Positions 41,593 to 49,064 of a DNA stretch of 64,000 nucleotides are shown in pieces; positions within the stretch are counted from its first letter, which is position 1; the number at the start of each line of letters is the position of its first letter. Source of the DNA: Bog-756 sp963756515 (GTDB lineage Bacteria; Actinomycetota; Acidimicrobiia; Acidimicrobiales; RAAP-2); the NCBI GenBank assembly GCA_963756515.1, contig CAVWNV010000005.1:124001-188000 (forward strand), in the 5' to 3' direction. The position numbers and the translations under genes are program-made. The notes below the pieces were generated by a model, which saw nothing but the letters and a program-made list of their open reading frames with translations, had not been told where the DNA came from and made no database searches.

Positions 41593-43698
41593 TCAGCGGG
41601 TCTCGTCCAGCAGCGAGCTGCGTTCCAGCGCTGCCACTTGGAGCGCCTCCTGGACCGAGATGCCGGCGACGGTTGGGATCCGGGCCCAATCACCGTCGGC
41701 GTCGAGGGCCCACGACTGGGTGTCGTCGGCCAGATTGAGTTGGAGGATCTCCTCCAGTTGATCCAAGGCGTCGGGATCGGCCACCGGGATCATGGCCTCG
41801 ACCCGACGATCGAGATTCCGGCGACGGAGGTCGGCCGACCCGATGTAGTACGTCGCCTGCCCGTTGAGGCCTCCGCCGAAGCGGAGGATCCGCGAGTGCT
41901 CGAGGAACCTCCCCACGATGGAGCGAACCCGAATGGACTCGGACAGCCCCGGCACTCCGGGACGGAGACAACAGATGCCGCGAATGATCAGGTCGATGGG
42001 CACCCCGGCCCGTGATGCCCGGTAGAGGGCGTCGATGACGGCCACGTCGTCGAGCCCGTTGACCTTGATCACGATCCGACCGTCGGGGCCGGCCATGGCC
42101 TGTTCGTCGATGCAGTCGATCACCCGGTCGCGGATCCCACCGGGCGAGGTGACCAGCTCCTGATACCGCGGAGGTTGGCTGAAGCCGGTGATGTAGTTGA
42201 AGAAGCGGGTGACGTCGGCGCCGAGCGCCGGCCGGGACGACAGCACGCCGAGATCCTCGTACATCCGGGCCGTCTTGGGGTTGTAGTTGCCGGTGCCGAC
42301 GTGGCAGTACAGGCGGACGGCCTCGCCCTCCTGGCGCACGACCAGGGTGGTCTTGGCGTGGGTCTTCAGGCCCATGAGGCCGTAGATCACATGGGCGCCG
42401 GCCTCCTCCAGAGCCCGGGCCCACCCGATATTGGCCTCCTCGTCGAAGCGCGCCGTCACCTCGACCAGCACCGCCACCTGTTTACCGTGCTCGGCCGCCC
42501 GGACCAGGGCCGCGACGACCGGGCTGTCACCCGAGGTCCGGTACAGGCACTGCTTGATGGCCAGCACATTGGGGTCGTCGGCCGCTTCGTTCATCAACTC
42601 CTCGACCGAGGCCGAAAACGAGTCGTAGGGGTGGTGGACGAGGACGTCCTGTCGGGCGATGACGCTGAAGATGCTCGAGTCCTCCTCCCGCTCCACCGAA
42701 GTCAGGGCAGCCGGGACCAGCGGGGACCAGGGCTCGTCGTGCAGCTCGGGCCGGTCGAGGGCGTGAAGGGCCCAGAGGCAGTCGAGGCCCAACGGTCCGG
42801 CGAACCGGTAGACGTCGTCGGGCCCGAGGCCCAGTTCCTCGCTGAGGCGGAGCACCGGGGCCTCGGAGGTCCTCGAGTCGATCTCCAGCCGGACGACGGG
42901 AAGGAAGCGGCGGCGTCGGAGCTCCTCCTGCAGGGCGATGAGGAGGTCGTCGGCGGCATCGTCGTCGAGGGCCAGGTCGGCGTCGCGCGTGACCCGGAAG
43001 ATGCAGGGCTCACCCACGTCCATGCCCGGGAACAGCTCGTCCACGAAGGCCACCAGGGTCTGCTCGAGGGGGATGAAGCGGTCACCCCCGGGGAGCGGCA
43101 GTAGACGGGCCACGTTGGGTGGGACCTTCACCCTGGCGAACCGGGAGGTGTCGTCGCTGCGGTTCCGGACCTCCACCCCCACGTTGAGCGAGAGGTTCGA
43201 GATGTACGGGAACGGGTGGCTGGGGTCCACCGTCAACGGGGTCACCACCGGGAGGATGAGCCGCTCGAACACCTCGTGCAGGTAGGCCTGGTCCCCTCCG
43301 TCGAGGGAGTCCCAGTCGCACAGTTCGATCCCCTCGGCGGTCAGGGCGGGCGACACCCCGTCCAGCAGGAGGGACTCCTGCCGGCGGACCATCCGCTCGA
43401 GCGAGCTGCGGACATCCTGCAGCAGCTGTTCCGGCGTGGCGCCGTTGAGGGCCGGGTTCTTGATGCCGGCCACCACCTGGCGCCGCAGTCCGGCCACCTG
43501 CACCTGGAAGAACTCGTCGATCCGCTCGCTGAAGAGGATGAGGAACTTGACCCGCTCGAGCAGTGGGAGCTGGCTGTCGGCGACCAGATCGAGCAGGCGG
43601 TCGTTGAAGTCGAGGTCAGAGAGCTGTCGGGCGAAGAATCTCTGGTCGGACTCCGGACCGGTGCCGGCGGCGGAGCCGCGTACGATGTCGACGCTCAT
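41593..43698 (-). CDS. ppk: Polyphosphate kinase 1
   Basis: 701 aa. It makes polyphosphate from ATP reversibly through a phosphohistidine. Order: N domain (FFARQLSDLDFNDRLLDL), head domain, then the two PLD-like catalytic halves with HHPYDSFSASVEELMNEAADDPNVLAIKQCLYRT, KTHAKTTLVVR and the phosphorylated His in YCHVGTGNYNPKTARMYEDLG. Length matches PPK1. ATG 43698 is used; Shine-Dalgarno is weak. It is divergent from inorganic pyrophosphatase, so both sides of phosphate metabolism share a 117-bp promoter region. Confidence 0.96.
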   Translation of the reverse strand: MSVDIVRGSAAGTGPESDQRFFARQLSDLDFNDRLLDLVADSQLPLLERVKFLILFSERIDEFFQVQVAGLRRQVVAGIKNPALNGATPEQLLQDVRSSLERMVRRQESLLLDGVSPALTAEGIELCDWDSLDGGDQAYLHEVFERLILPVVTPLTVDPSHPFPYISNLSLNVGVEVRNRSDDTSRFARVKVPPNVARLLPLPGGDRFIPLEQTLVAFVDELFPGMDVGEPCIFRVTRDADLALDDDAADDLLIALQEELRRRRFLPVVRLEIDSRTSEAPVLRLSEELGLGPDDVYRFAGPLGLDCLWALHALDRPELHDEPWSPLVPAALTSVEREEDSSIFSVIARQDVLVHHPYDSFSASVEELMNEAADDPNVLAIKQCLYRTSGDSPVVAALVRAAEHGKQVAVLVEVTARFDEEANIGWARALEEAGAHVIYGLMGLKTHAKTTLVVRQEGEAVRLYCHVGTGNYNPKTARMYEDLGVLSSRPALGADVTRFFNYITGFSQPPRYQELVTSPGGIRDRVIDCIDEQAMAGPDGRIVIKVNGLDDVAVIDALYRASRAGVPIDLIIRGICCLRPGVPGLSESIRVRSIVGRFLEHSRILRFGGGLNGQATYYIGSADLRRRNLDRRVEAMIPVADPDALDQLEEILQLNLADDTQSWALDADGDWARIPTVAGISVQEALQVAALERSSLLDETR

Positions 43699-43815
43699 TG
43701 GCCAACGATAGCAACCGACGCACGACGATCGGCCGGCGCAGCCGAGTCGGCCGGCCGGGAGCGCGGCGTGCGCCACCATGGGATCCTGGGTGAACGGCTA
43801 CGAAAGGCACAGGAC

Positions 43816-44316
43816 GTGAGCGCTGACCGCACCATCGAAGTCATCGTCGAGATTCCACGGGGAAGCCGCAACAAGTACGAGTTCGACCACGAACGACAGA
43901 TCATGAGGCTGGACCGTCGCCTGTTCTCCGCCACCTTCTATCCGGCCGACTACGGGTTCGTACCCGACACCCTGGCCGAGGACGGTGACCCGCTCGACGT
44001 GCTGATCTTGCTGGACGAGCCGACCTTCCCCGGATGCCTGGTCGAGTGCCGGCCCGTGGGGGTCTTCTGGATGACCGACGAGAAGGGCCCCGACGCCAAG
44101 ATCATCTCGGTGGCGGTGGGCGACCCCATGTGGGAATCGGTAACCGACCTCGACGGGCTCCCACCCCACCTGACCTTCGAGATCGCCCACTTCTTCGACG
44201 TCTACAAGGACCTCGAGCCCGACAAGCTGACCAAGGTCGGCGGATTCGACGGGGTGGAGGCGGCCTGGGAGGAGATCGAGCGGTCCTTCGAGCGGGCCCG
44301 GTCCGCAGAGTCCTGA
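43816..44316 (+). CDS. ppa: Soluble inorganic pyrophosphatase (family I)
   Basis: 166 aa. EIPRGSRNKYEFD, then ATFYPADYGFVPDTLAEDGDPLDVLIL holds the metal-binding acids (DGDPLD), and FFDVYKDLEPDKLTKVGGF is the C-terminal helix signature. It hydrolyses pyrophosphate from biosynthesis. GTG 43816 follows AAAGG at eight bases. Divergent from ppk. Confidence 0.95.
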   Translation: MSADRTIEVIVEIPRGSRNKYEFDHERQIMRLDRRLFSATFYPADYGFVPDTLAEDGDPLDVLILLDEPTFPGCLVECRPVGVFWMTDEKGPDAKIISVAVGDPMWESVTDLDGLPPHLTFEIAHFFDVYKDLEPDKLTKVGGFDGVEAAWEEIERSFERARSAES

Positions 44317-44368
44317 CCGCCCCGTCCTCTGAAGGGCGTCGCACCGAGGCACCGGCAGACCGAAGCTC

Positions 44369-44636
44369 CTAGGCCAACACCTGGGCCTTGGCCGCGGCGA
44401 ACTCCTCGTCGGTGAGGGCACCCGAGTCGTGGAGTGAGGCCAGCTGTTGCAGTCGCGAGATGGTGTCATCGGCGGCCGGTGCCGCCGCCGGTGCCGGGGC
44501 CGGGGGCGGCCGGGGCGGGGGCGGCCTGCCCCGCCTGGGCCTGCATGGCCCGGTTGGTTCCGGCCTTGGCCCCCATGTAGGCCACGCCTCCGACGGCGGC
44601 AGCCCGGAGCAGCGGACGTCTGCGTACGAACGGCAT
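44369..44636 (-). pseudogene. Small SHOCT-domain protein, split by a frameshift
   Basis: An ATG at 44636 with GAGAGGGG upstream opens MPFVRRRPLLRAAAVGGVAY plus a Gln/Ala/Pro tail and stops at 44466 in a poor GTGR end. The expected SHOCT C-terminus, DDTISRLQQLASLHDSGALT then DEEFAAAKAQVLA and TAG (44369), lies in a second frame. The break falls in a C/G-only tract (about 44480-44520). Typical family proteins join exactly these two parts. It may be a real frameshift or a sequence error in the tract. Function unknown; SHOCT is an oligomerisation module. Confidence 0.6.
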
Positions 44637-44647
44637 CGGTTCCCCTC

Positions 44648-44992
44648 TCAGCCCTGCTCGGCATCGAGGTCGATGCCGAGGGCGAATGCGATCTCTGCGG
44701 CCGCCGACACGATGCGCACGTTGCCGACGGTGGGATTGAGGGCCACCAACAGCCCGAGGATCTCCTCGGGGGTGACGCCGGCATCGAGGGCGAACGCCAC
44801 TTGGAACACGTAGGAGGCGGGCGCGGCGTCGGCGGCGATCAGGGCCGCGATGTTGGCCAGCGCATAGGTCTTGGGATCGAGGCCGGAGGCGGCCAGATTG
44901 TCGAGCCGGGCCTGGAACAGGCCTTCGAGGGCGCTGACGTCGTGCTGGGCGACGCCTACAAGGACGCCGCTGGTGTCGGATGAGACGGGCAT
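44648..44992 (-). CDS. AhpD/CMD-like helical protein without catalytic cysteines
   Basis: 114 aa. Helical carboxymuconolactone-decarboxylase fold: TYALANIAALIAADAAPASYVFQVAFALDAGVTPEEILGLLVALNPTVGNVR. It has no CxxC pair as in AhpD, so it is not expected to act as a peroxidase reductase. ATG 44992 with GGAGGAA seven bases upstream fixes the start. It precedes the SHOCT gene (same strand, 12 bases). Confidence 0.75.
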   Translation of the reverse strand: MPVSSDTSGVLVGVAQHDVSALEGLFQARLDNLAASGLDPKTYALANIAALIAADAAPASYVFQVAFALDAGVTPEEILGLLVALNPTVGNVRIVSAAAEIAFALGIDLDAEQG

Positions 44993-45209
44993 TCGGATTC
45001 CTCCGCTGGTAGATCTGGCTGGTGTCGTAGTGGGCAGCACCGAGTCGGGACCGTTGCCCGGCTGGCGCCGGCTAACCCTAGTGGAACTCCCGAGCGGCGC
45101 ACCGACGACGCGGCGGAGAAGGGGGCGGGGATCGCGCCGGCGCCCAGCACCGCGTTCCGGGTCGGGGTCGGGGTGGCCTGTAGGCTCGGTGTCCACCGAT
45201 TGGCCGCAC

Positions 45210-45283
45210 GGGGATGTAGCTCAGTTGGCTAGAGCACCTGCTTTGCAAGCAGGGGGTCACGGGTTCGAGTCCCGTCATCTCCA
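45210..45283 (+). tRNA. tRNA-Ala (anticodon TGC)
   Basis: Acceptor GGGGATG (45210-45216) pairs with CATCTCC (45276-45282), giving the G3:U70 identity pair of tRNA-Ala. The anticodon stem CTGCT/AGCAG surrounds loop TTGCA with anticodon TGC; the T-arm is CACGGGTTCGAGTCCCGT. CCA is not encoded. The DNA immediately after it is much less GC-rich, and it is a candidate integration site. Confidence 0.95.
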
Positions 45284-45484
45284 CCCCGTTGTCAGATTTA
45301 GAACGTTTTCCCTGGTAAATGGGCAATTTTTGGCATCCGGTCGCTACCCGAGGCAAGACGTCGATGTTGGAACTCCTCACTGAACTGGGAGAACGTCCGA
45401 ATCAGGGTGCTGTTCGCACGAGCGGGTCAGGCTCCAAGTGGGTTTGCTCAGACTCTGGTCGGGGTCGCTGATCACGTTGCCACT

Positions 45485-45516
45485 GACGCACGCTCTACTG
45501 CGAAGCCGCGTGCGTC
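45485..45516. terminator. Hairpin past the PPOX gene
   Basis: GACGCACGC (45485-45493) and GCGTGCGTC (45508-45516) form a nine-base stem with a 14-base loop, 18 bases after the minus-strand PPOX stop. The rest of 45284-45533 shows no gene. Confidence 0.35.
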
Positions 45517-45533
45517 CCGCTGTCCACCGACGA

Positions 45534-45971
45534 CTAATTGCCGTAGATCCGGTCCGGCCGGATAAGCACGGCGGCCCGGCGTTCTTCGGCCATGATTCGG
45601 TCGTATTCGTCCCAGTTGTCATGCTCCCCGCCGGCAGCGTTGAAGATTTCTCGGCGGAGCTGCCGTAGACCTTCAGCATCAAGCCATGGCTGGGGATCAT
45701 CGGGCCCAACGAGCTCGGCGTGCCCTTCTACTGCTGCCCACTGCCAACCGTCTCGGAAGATTGCGGTCACTTGGGGACGGGTGCGGAGGTTGGCCAGCTT
45801 GATCCGGCCTGCAGTGACCAGTCCCAGAACGGTCTCGCCTGTGGCTGGGTGAGCGATCACACCGGCATTGACAAGGGACGCCTGGATCGTCCCGTTAGAC
45901 CGCAACGTCGAAATCACGACCAATCCGTGGTCCCGACTGGCAAGTGCTGCCGCTTCCTCGAGTGTCGTCAT
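45534..45971 (-). CDS. PPOX-class F420-dependent oxidoreductase
   Basis: 145 aa split-barrel protein. VVISTLRSNGTIQASLVNAGVIAHPATGETVLGLVTAGRIKLANLRTRPQVTAIF matches the F420/FMN pyridoxamine-oxidase-like family; the RIYGN end is typical. It reduces small substrates with F420H2 or FMN. ATG 45971 has GGAGGTCC upstream, giving a firm start. First gene of the less GC-rich segment after tRNA-Ala. Confidence 0.85.
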   Translation of the reverse strand: MTTLEEAAALASRDHGLVVISTLRSNGTIQASLVNAGVIAHPATGETVLGLVTAGRIKLANLRTRPQVTAIFRDGWQWAAVEGHAELVGPDDPQPWLDAEGLRQLRREIFNAAGGEHDNWDEYDRIMAEERRAAVLIRPDRIYGN

Positions 45972-46058
45972 CGGACCTCCTCGCTGTCCTGAAACTCCCT
46001 CCAACATGAGGAGCAAAAGAGCCGACTCTGACGGTCCGAGATTGAGCCCGGCTTGGGC

Positions 46059-46664
46059 TCATCTGCCGATGGAAAGGGCGAGAAGGGTATTGACGGCAGT
46101 CTCGAACGGACGGGGACTCTGCTGTACCTGGGCGAGTAGAAGTCCCCCTTGGAGCGTGGCGAGCAGAGTAGTGGCGAGGTCGTCCGGGTCGATGTCCGAC
46201 GGGAGCTTCCCGTCGGCATGAAGGGATCTCAGCCCATCGCTGATGGCGGCTGCCCACTGATCGAACCCTGCCGCGATGAGCGCTCGGGCCTCGGGGTCAC
46301 TCTCGGCGAGTTGACCAACGAGCGAGCCAAGTTGGCAGCCCCCCTTTGCTTTGGTGCGCTTCGCTGCGGTGATCACCATGTTCCGCCAGGCTTCGACTCC
46401 GTTCGCGCTGCTGAGCGCGTGCCGCTGGCGATTGACGATGGTCTCGGCCTGGTAGTCGATGACCGCCTGCACGAGGTCGTCCTTGTCGGGAAAGTAGTGG
46501 TACATCTGAGAGCCGCTGACTCCCGCCGCCGCCTTGACGTCTTCCAAGGTGGTGCCCGCCACTCCGCGCTCATGGATCAGTGCGGCGGCGTCCTCCACTA
46601 TTCGTGCCCGGGTGCGTGCTCCCTTGGGGGTGAGCTTCGGCCGGTCACTCGTCTCGTTGACCAT
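46059..46664 (-). CDS. TetR family regulator of the SDR cluster
   Basis: 201 aa. HTH: TRARIVEDAAALIHERGVAGTTLEDVKAAAGVSGSQMYHYFPDKDDLV. The C-terminal domain has KAKGGCQLGSLVGQLAESD, a hallmark of the LmrA/YxaF group with a conserved GCxLGSL turn. It is divergent from the first SDR gene over 95 bases and probably controls it. Codons are less GC-biased than in flanking genes. Confidence 0.88.
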   Translation of the reverse strand: MVNETSDRPKLTPKGARTRARIVEDAAALIHERGVAGTTLEDVKAAAGVSGSQMYHYFPDKDDLVQAVIDYQAETIVNRQRHALSSANGVEAWRNMVITAAKRTKAKGGCQLGSLVGQLAESDPEARALIAAGFDQWAAAISDGLRSLHADGKLPSDIDPDDLATTLLATLQGGLLLAQVQQSPRPFETAVNTLLALSIGR

Positions 46665-46691
46665 GCTCCAATGCTACCAGAGATTGTGAGT

Positions 46692-46720
46692 TTGACAACC
46701 CAGTCCTCAAGGGTCATATT
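46692..46720 (+). promoter_or_regulatory. Promoter of SDR cluster
   Basis: TTGACA (46692-46697), 17 bases, then CATATT (46715-46720), near consensus for a vegetative promoter. It lies 39 bases ahead of SDR 1 and on the opposite strand from the TetR gene. This is one of the best -35/-10 pairs in the window. Confidence 0.5.
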
Positions 46721-46759
46721 GGGTTATGCCACCCATTTTCAACGAGAGGAGAACAACGC

Positions 46760-47509
46760 ATGACTGATCTAAGCGGCAAGACAGCACTGGTAACGGGCTC
46801 GACGAGCGGAATCGGCAAGGCCACGGCCACCGCCTTGGCCGCCCGGGGCGCTCACGTACTGATCGTCGGACGCAACGAACAACGAGCCAAAGACGTGGTC
46901 GCCGAGATCGAAGGCAGCGGCGGCGGCGCGACGTTCCTGCTCACTTCCTTGAGCGATCTGAAGTCCGCACAGGACCTGGTCGAATGGGCCACTGAGGCAG
47001 GTGGCGGTCACGTCGACATCCTCATCAACAACGCCGGTGTCGCCTTGCTCGGACCGAGCAAGGCAGCCACCGAGGCTCAGTTCGACGAGACCTTTGCACT
47101 GAACGTCAAGGTTCCGTTCTTCCTCGTTGCGTCACTGGCACCAGCCATGGCCGAACGTGGATGGGGTTCGATCGTCAACGTCTCCACGATGGTCGCGAGC
47201 TTTGGACAGGCCGGCATGGCCATGTACGGCGCCAGCCGAGCAGCTCTCGAACTGCTGACGAAGACCTGGGCAGCCGAATACGGCCCCAGTGGTGTTCGAG
47301 TGAACGCCGTTGCCCCCGGCCCGACGCGCACCCGCATGATGGAAGCGGTCCCCGAGGAGATGGTGAATCAGCTCGCAGCACTCGCACCAGCAGGTCGCGT
47401 CGCTCAGCCAGAGGAGCTCGCTTCCGCAATCGTCTTTCTCGCCAGTGATGATGCCAGCTTCGTCCACGGCGTCACTCTTGCAGTCGATGGAGGCCGGGTC
47501 GCCACGTGA
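46760..47509 (+). CDS. Short-chain dehydrogenase 1 (Lys-to-Arg in active site)
   Basis: 249 aa classical SDR. TGSTSGIG cofactor loop near 12, NNAGVA, VNVSTMVA with the catalytic Ser, and late PGPTRTRMM. The YxxxK motif reads YGASR (TAC GGC GCC AGC CGA): catalytic Lys is replaced by Arg, which should weaken the proton relay. NAD(P)-binding residues are otherwise intact. Substrate unknown. AGAGGAG upstream sets the ATG. Confidence 0.88.
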   Translation: MTDLSGKTALVTGSTSGIGKATATALAARGAHVLIVGRNEQRAKDVVAEIEGSGGGATFLLTSLSDLKSAQDLVEWATEAGGGHVDILINNAGVALLGPSKAATEAQFDETFALNVKVPFFLVASLAPAMAERGWGSIVNVSTMVASFGQAGMAMYGASRAALELLTKTWAAEYGPSGVRVNAVAPGPTRTRMMEAVPEEMVNQLAALAPAGRVAQPEELASAIVFLASDDASFVHGVTLAVDGGRVAT

Positions 47510-47587
47510 CGCTGTCGGCAGTGACGTTGAGAGCGAAGACCCAGGAACAAGAACAACAACAACGAACAACCAACAGGGAGTATCCAC

Positions 47588-47907
47588 ATGAGTGCCTACG
47601 TAATTGTCGAATTCACAGTTAAGGACCCAGATGTTTACCGTGAGAAGTACGCCGGCAATGCTGGAAAGACCGCCAAGAGTACGGAGCCGAGGTTCTCGCC
47701 AATGGCAACTGGGAGATCCTCGATGGCGAATCCGGGCTCTCCTCAGGGGTGATCGTACAGTTTCCAGATCATGAGACGGCACTCAGGTGGTACAACTCGC
47801 CTGAGTATCAGCAGCTGATCGAAGCCCGAGGTCTCGCGATGGATGCCCGTTTCAGCTTGCTCGACGGCCTCCCTACGCCCGCAGAGGATGAGGGGGACTC
47901 CGAATGA
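47588..47907 (+). pseudogene. DUF1330-like protein, one-base frameshift
   Basis: ATG 47588 begins MSAYVIVEFTVKDPDVYREKYAGNAGKTAK; after 47677 the frame must shift by one base to read EYGAEVLANGNWEILDGESG, VIVQFPDHETALRWYNSPEYQQLIEARG and stop at 47907, the full DUF1330 fold (dimeric alpha/beta barrel) of about 106 aa. GCCAAGAGTAC would need one more G. The stop overlaps the SDR 2 start by ATGA, so the gene was once part of a coupled operon. Confidence 0.75.
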
Positions 47908-48827
47908 GCGCGCTCCATGGAAAGACGGCGCTCATTACGGGCGCCAACGTCGGGATCGGCAAGGAGGTGGCCCGGCAACTGGCACTACGTCCTGAGTTCG
48001 AGCGGATCTACCTTGCATGTCGGAACCAAGATCGGGCGACACAGGCAAAGGCCGATCTCGAAGCCGTGACTGGCCGAGACATCTTCGACATCATTCTCAT
48101 GGACGTCGCCGATCTTGGTTCGGTCCGCGCTGGCCTAGCGGCCATCAGCGGATCCCTCGACGCGCTGGTCATGAACGCTGGTGTAATCGGCAACGAGACC
48201 TTGATGGAATTGACCGCTGACGGGGCCACCACACTGTTCGCAACGAACGTGCTCGGTCATGCCGTTCTCCTCGAAGGGCTCCTGACCCAGAACCGACTTA
48301 GCGAGGTAGCGGTGTTCGCCGCAAGTGAAGCAGCCAGGGGAATTCCGAAGTTGGGGTTCAAACGGCCAACCTTCGTCTCAACCTCTACCGATGAACTCAC
48401 TACCGTCATCGACGGCAGCTACTTCGCTGACAGAAAATATGATCAGAACCTCGCCTTCGGTCAGGTCAAGTACATCGGGGCCTTATGGATGGCCCACCTG
48501 GCGCGCCAATACCCCGACCTCCGCTTTATCACTGTGAGCCCCGGCAACACCACGGGCACCGAAGCCGCCGCCGGCGCGGCGCCACCGCTACGCTTTGCGG
48601 CCAAACACATCATGCCCCACCTCGGTATCTCCCACGAACTTGACGTGGGCTCGAAGCGACTCGTCGACGGTGTCACCGACCCGAAGCTTTCGAGTGGCGT
48701 GTTCTACGCCAGCGCGGCCGGCAAGTTGAAGGGTCCCATGGTCGACCAAGCGGAGATCTTCCCGGACTTGGCCAACCCGTCCTTTCAGGACCACGCCAAC
48801 GAGGCAATCCACCGCTTCATCGCCTAG
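47904..48827 (+). CDS. Short-chain dehydrogenase 2, retinol-dehydrogenase-like (Tyr-to-Phe)
   Basis: 307 aa. TGANVGIGKEVARQLA cofactor loop, YLACRNQDRA, NAGVIG and FAASEAARG resemble plant and animal RDH/protochlorophyllide-reductase-like SDRs. The active-site YxxxK reads FGQVK: the catalytic tyrosine is Phe (TTC). Lys is kept. This predicts altered or lost dehydrogenase activity, or a binding role. Coupled by ATGA to the DUF1330 gene. Confidence 0.85.
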   Translation: MSALHGKTALITGANVGIGKEVARQLALRPEFERIYLACRNQDRATQAKADLEAVTGRDIFDIILMDVADLGSVRAGLAAISGSLDALVMNAGVIGNETLMELTADGATTLFATNVLGHAVLLEGLLTQNRLSEVAVFAASEAARGIPKLGFKRPTFVSTSTDELTTVIDGSYFADRKYDQNLAFGQVKYIGALWMAHLARQYPDLRFITVSPGNTTGTEAAAGAAPPLRFAAKHIMPHLGISHELDVGSKRLVDGVTDPKLSSGVFYASAAGKLKGPMVDQAEIFPDLANPSFQDHANEAIHRFIA

Positions 48828-48846
48828 TGACACGCAACAGGGACTC

Positions 48847-48995
48847 TCAGCGCTCGTAGACCTCCCGTGGTGGGCCATCCGGAGGTCGAGAACGAATAAC
48901 TCGCCATCGTGGATCTCGTAGATCACGCGGTAGTCACCGGTTCGTACGCGCACTCTCCCGCACCGCCAACAAGGCGGGTGGCGGCGGGCGGTCAA
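48847..48995 (-). pseudogene. RelE/ParE toxin remnant
   Basis: The frame GRVRVRTGDYRVIYEIHDGELF then VLDLR matches the C-terminal half of RelE-type toxins. A one-base loss near 48866 separates it from the expected ending REVYER-stop (48847). The N-terminal half is absent: upstream codons (from about 48960) are unrelated. No antitoxin gene is nearby. Truncated, frameshifted relic at the right end of the less GC-rich segment. Confidence 0.6.
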
Positions 48996-49064
48996 GGATT
49001 CGAACCACGTCCCAGAGACGGGCTAGACGGGTTATCCATGGGCCTCGAGGTGCCCGAAGCGCGG

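Noticed and set aside
45284..45533. Possible integrase fragment next to tRNA-Ala
   Set aside because: No recombinase motif in any frame; only a hairpin is supported.
48985..49025. tRNA-like fragment with GGATTCGAACC (T-loop on the minus strand)
   Set aside because: The T-stem does not pair and no acceptor, D or anticodon arms can be built. At most a relic; not called.
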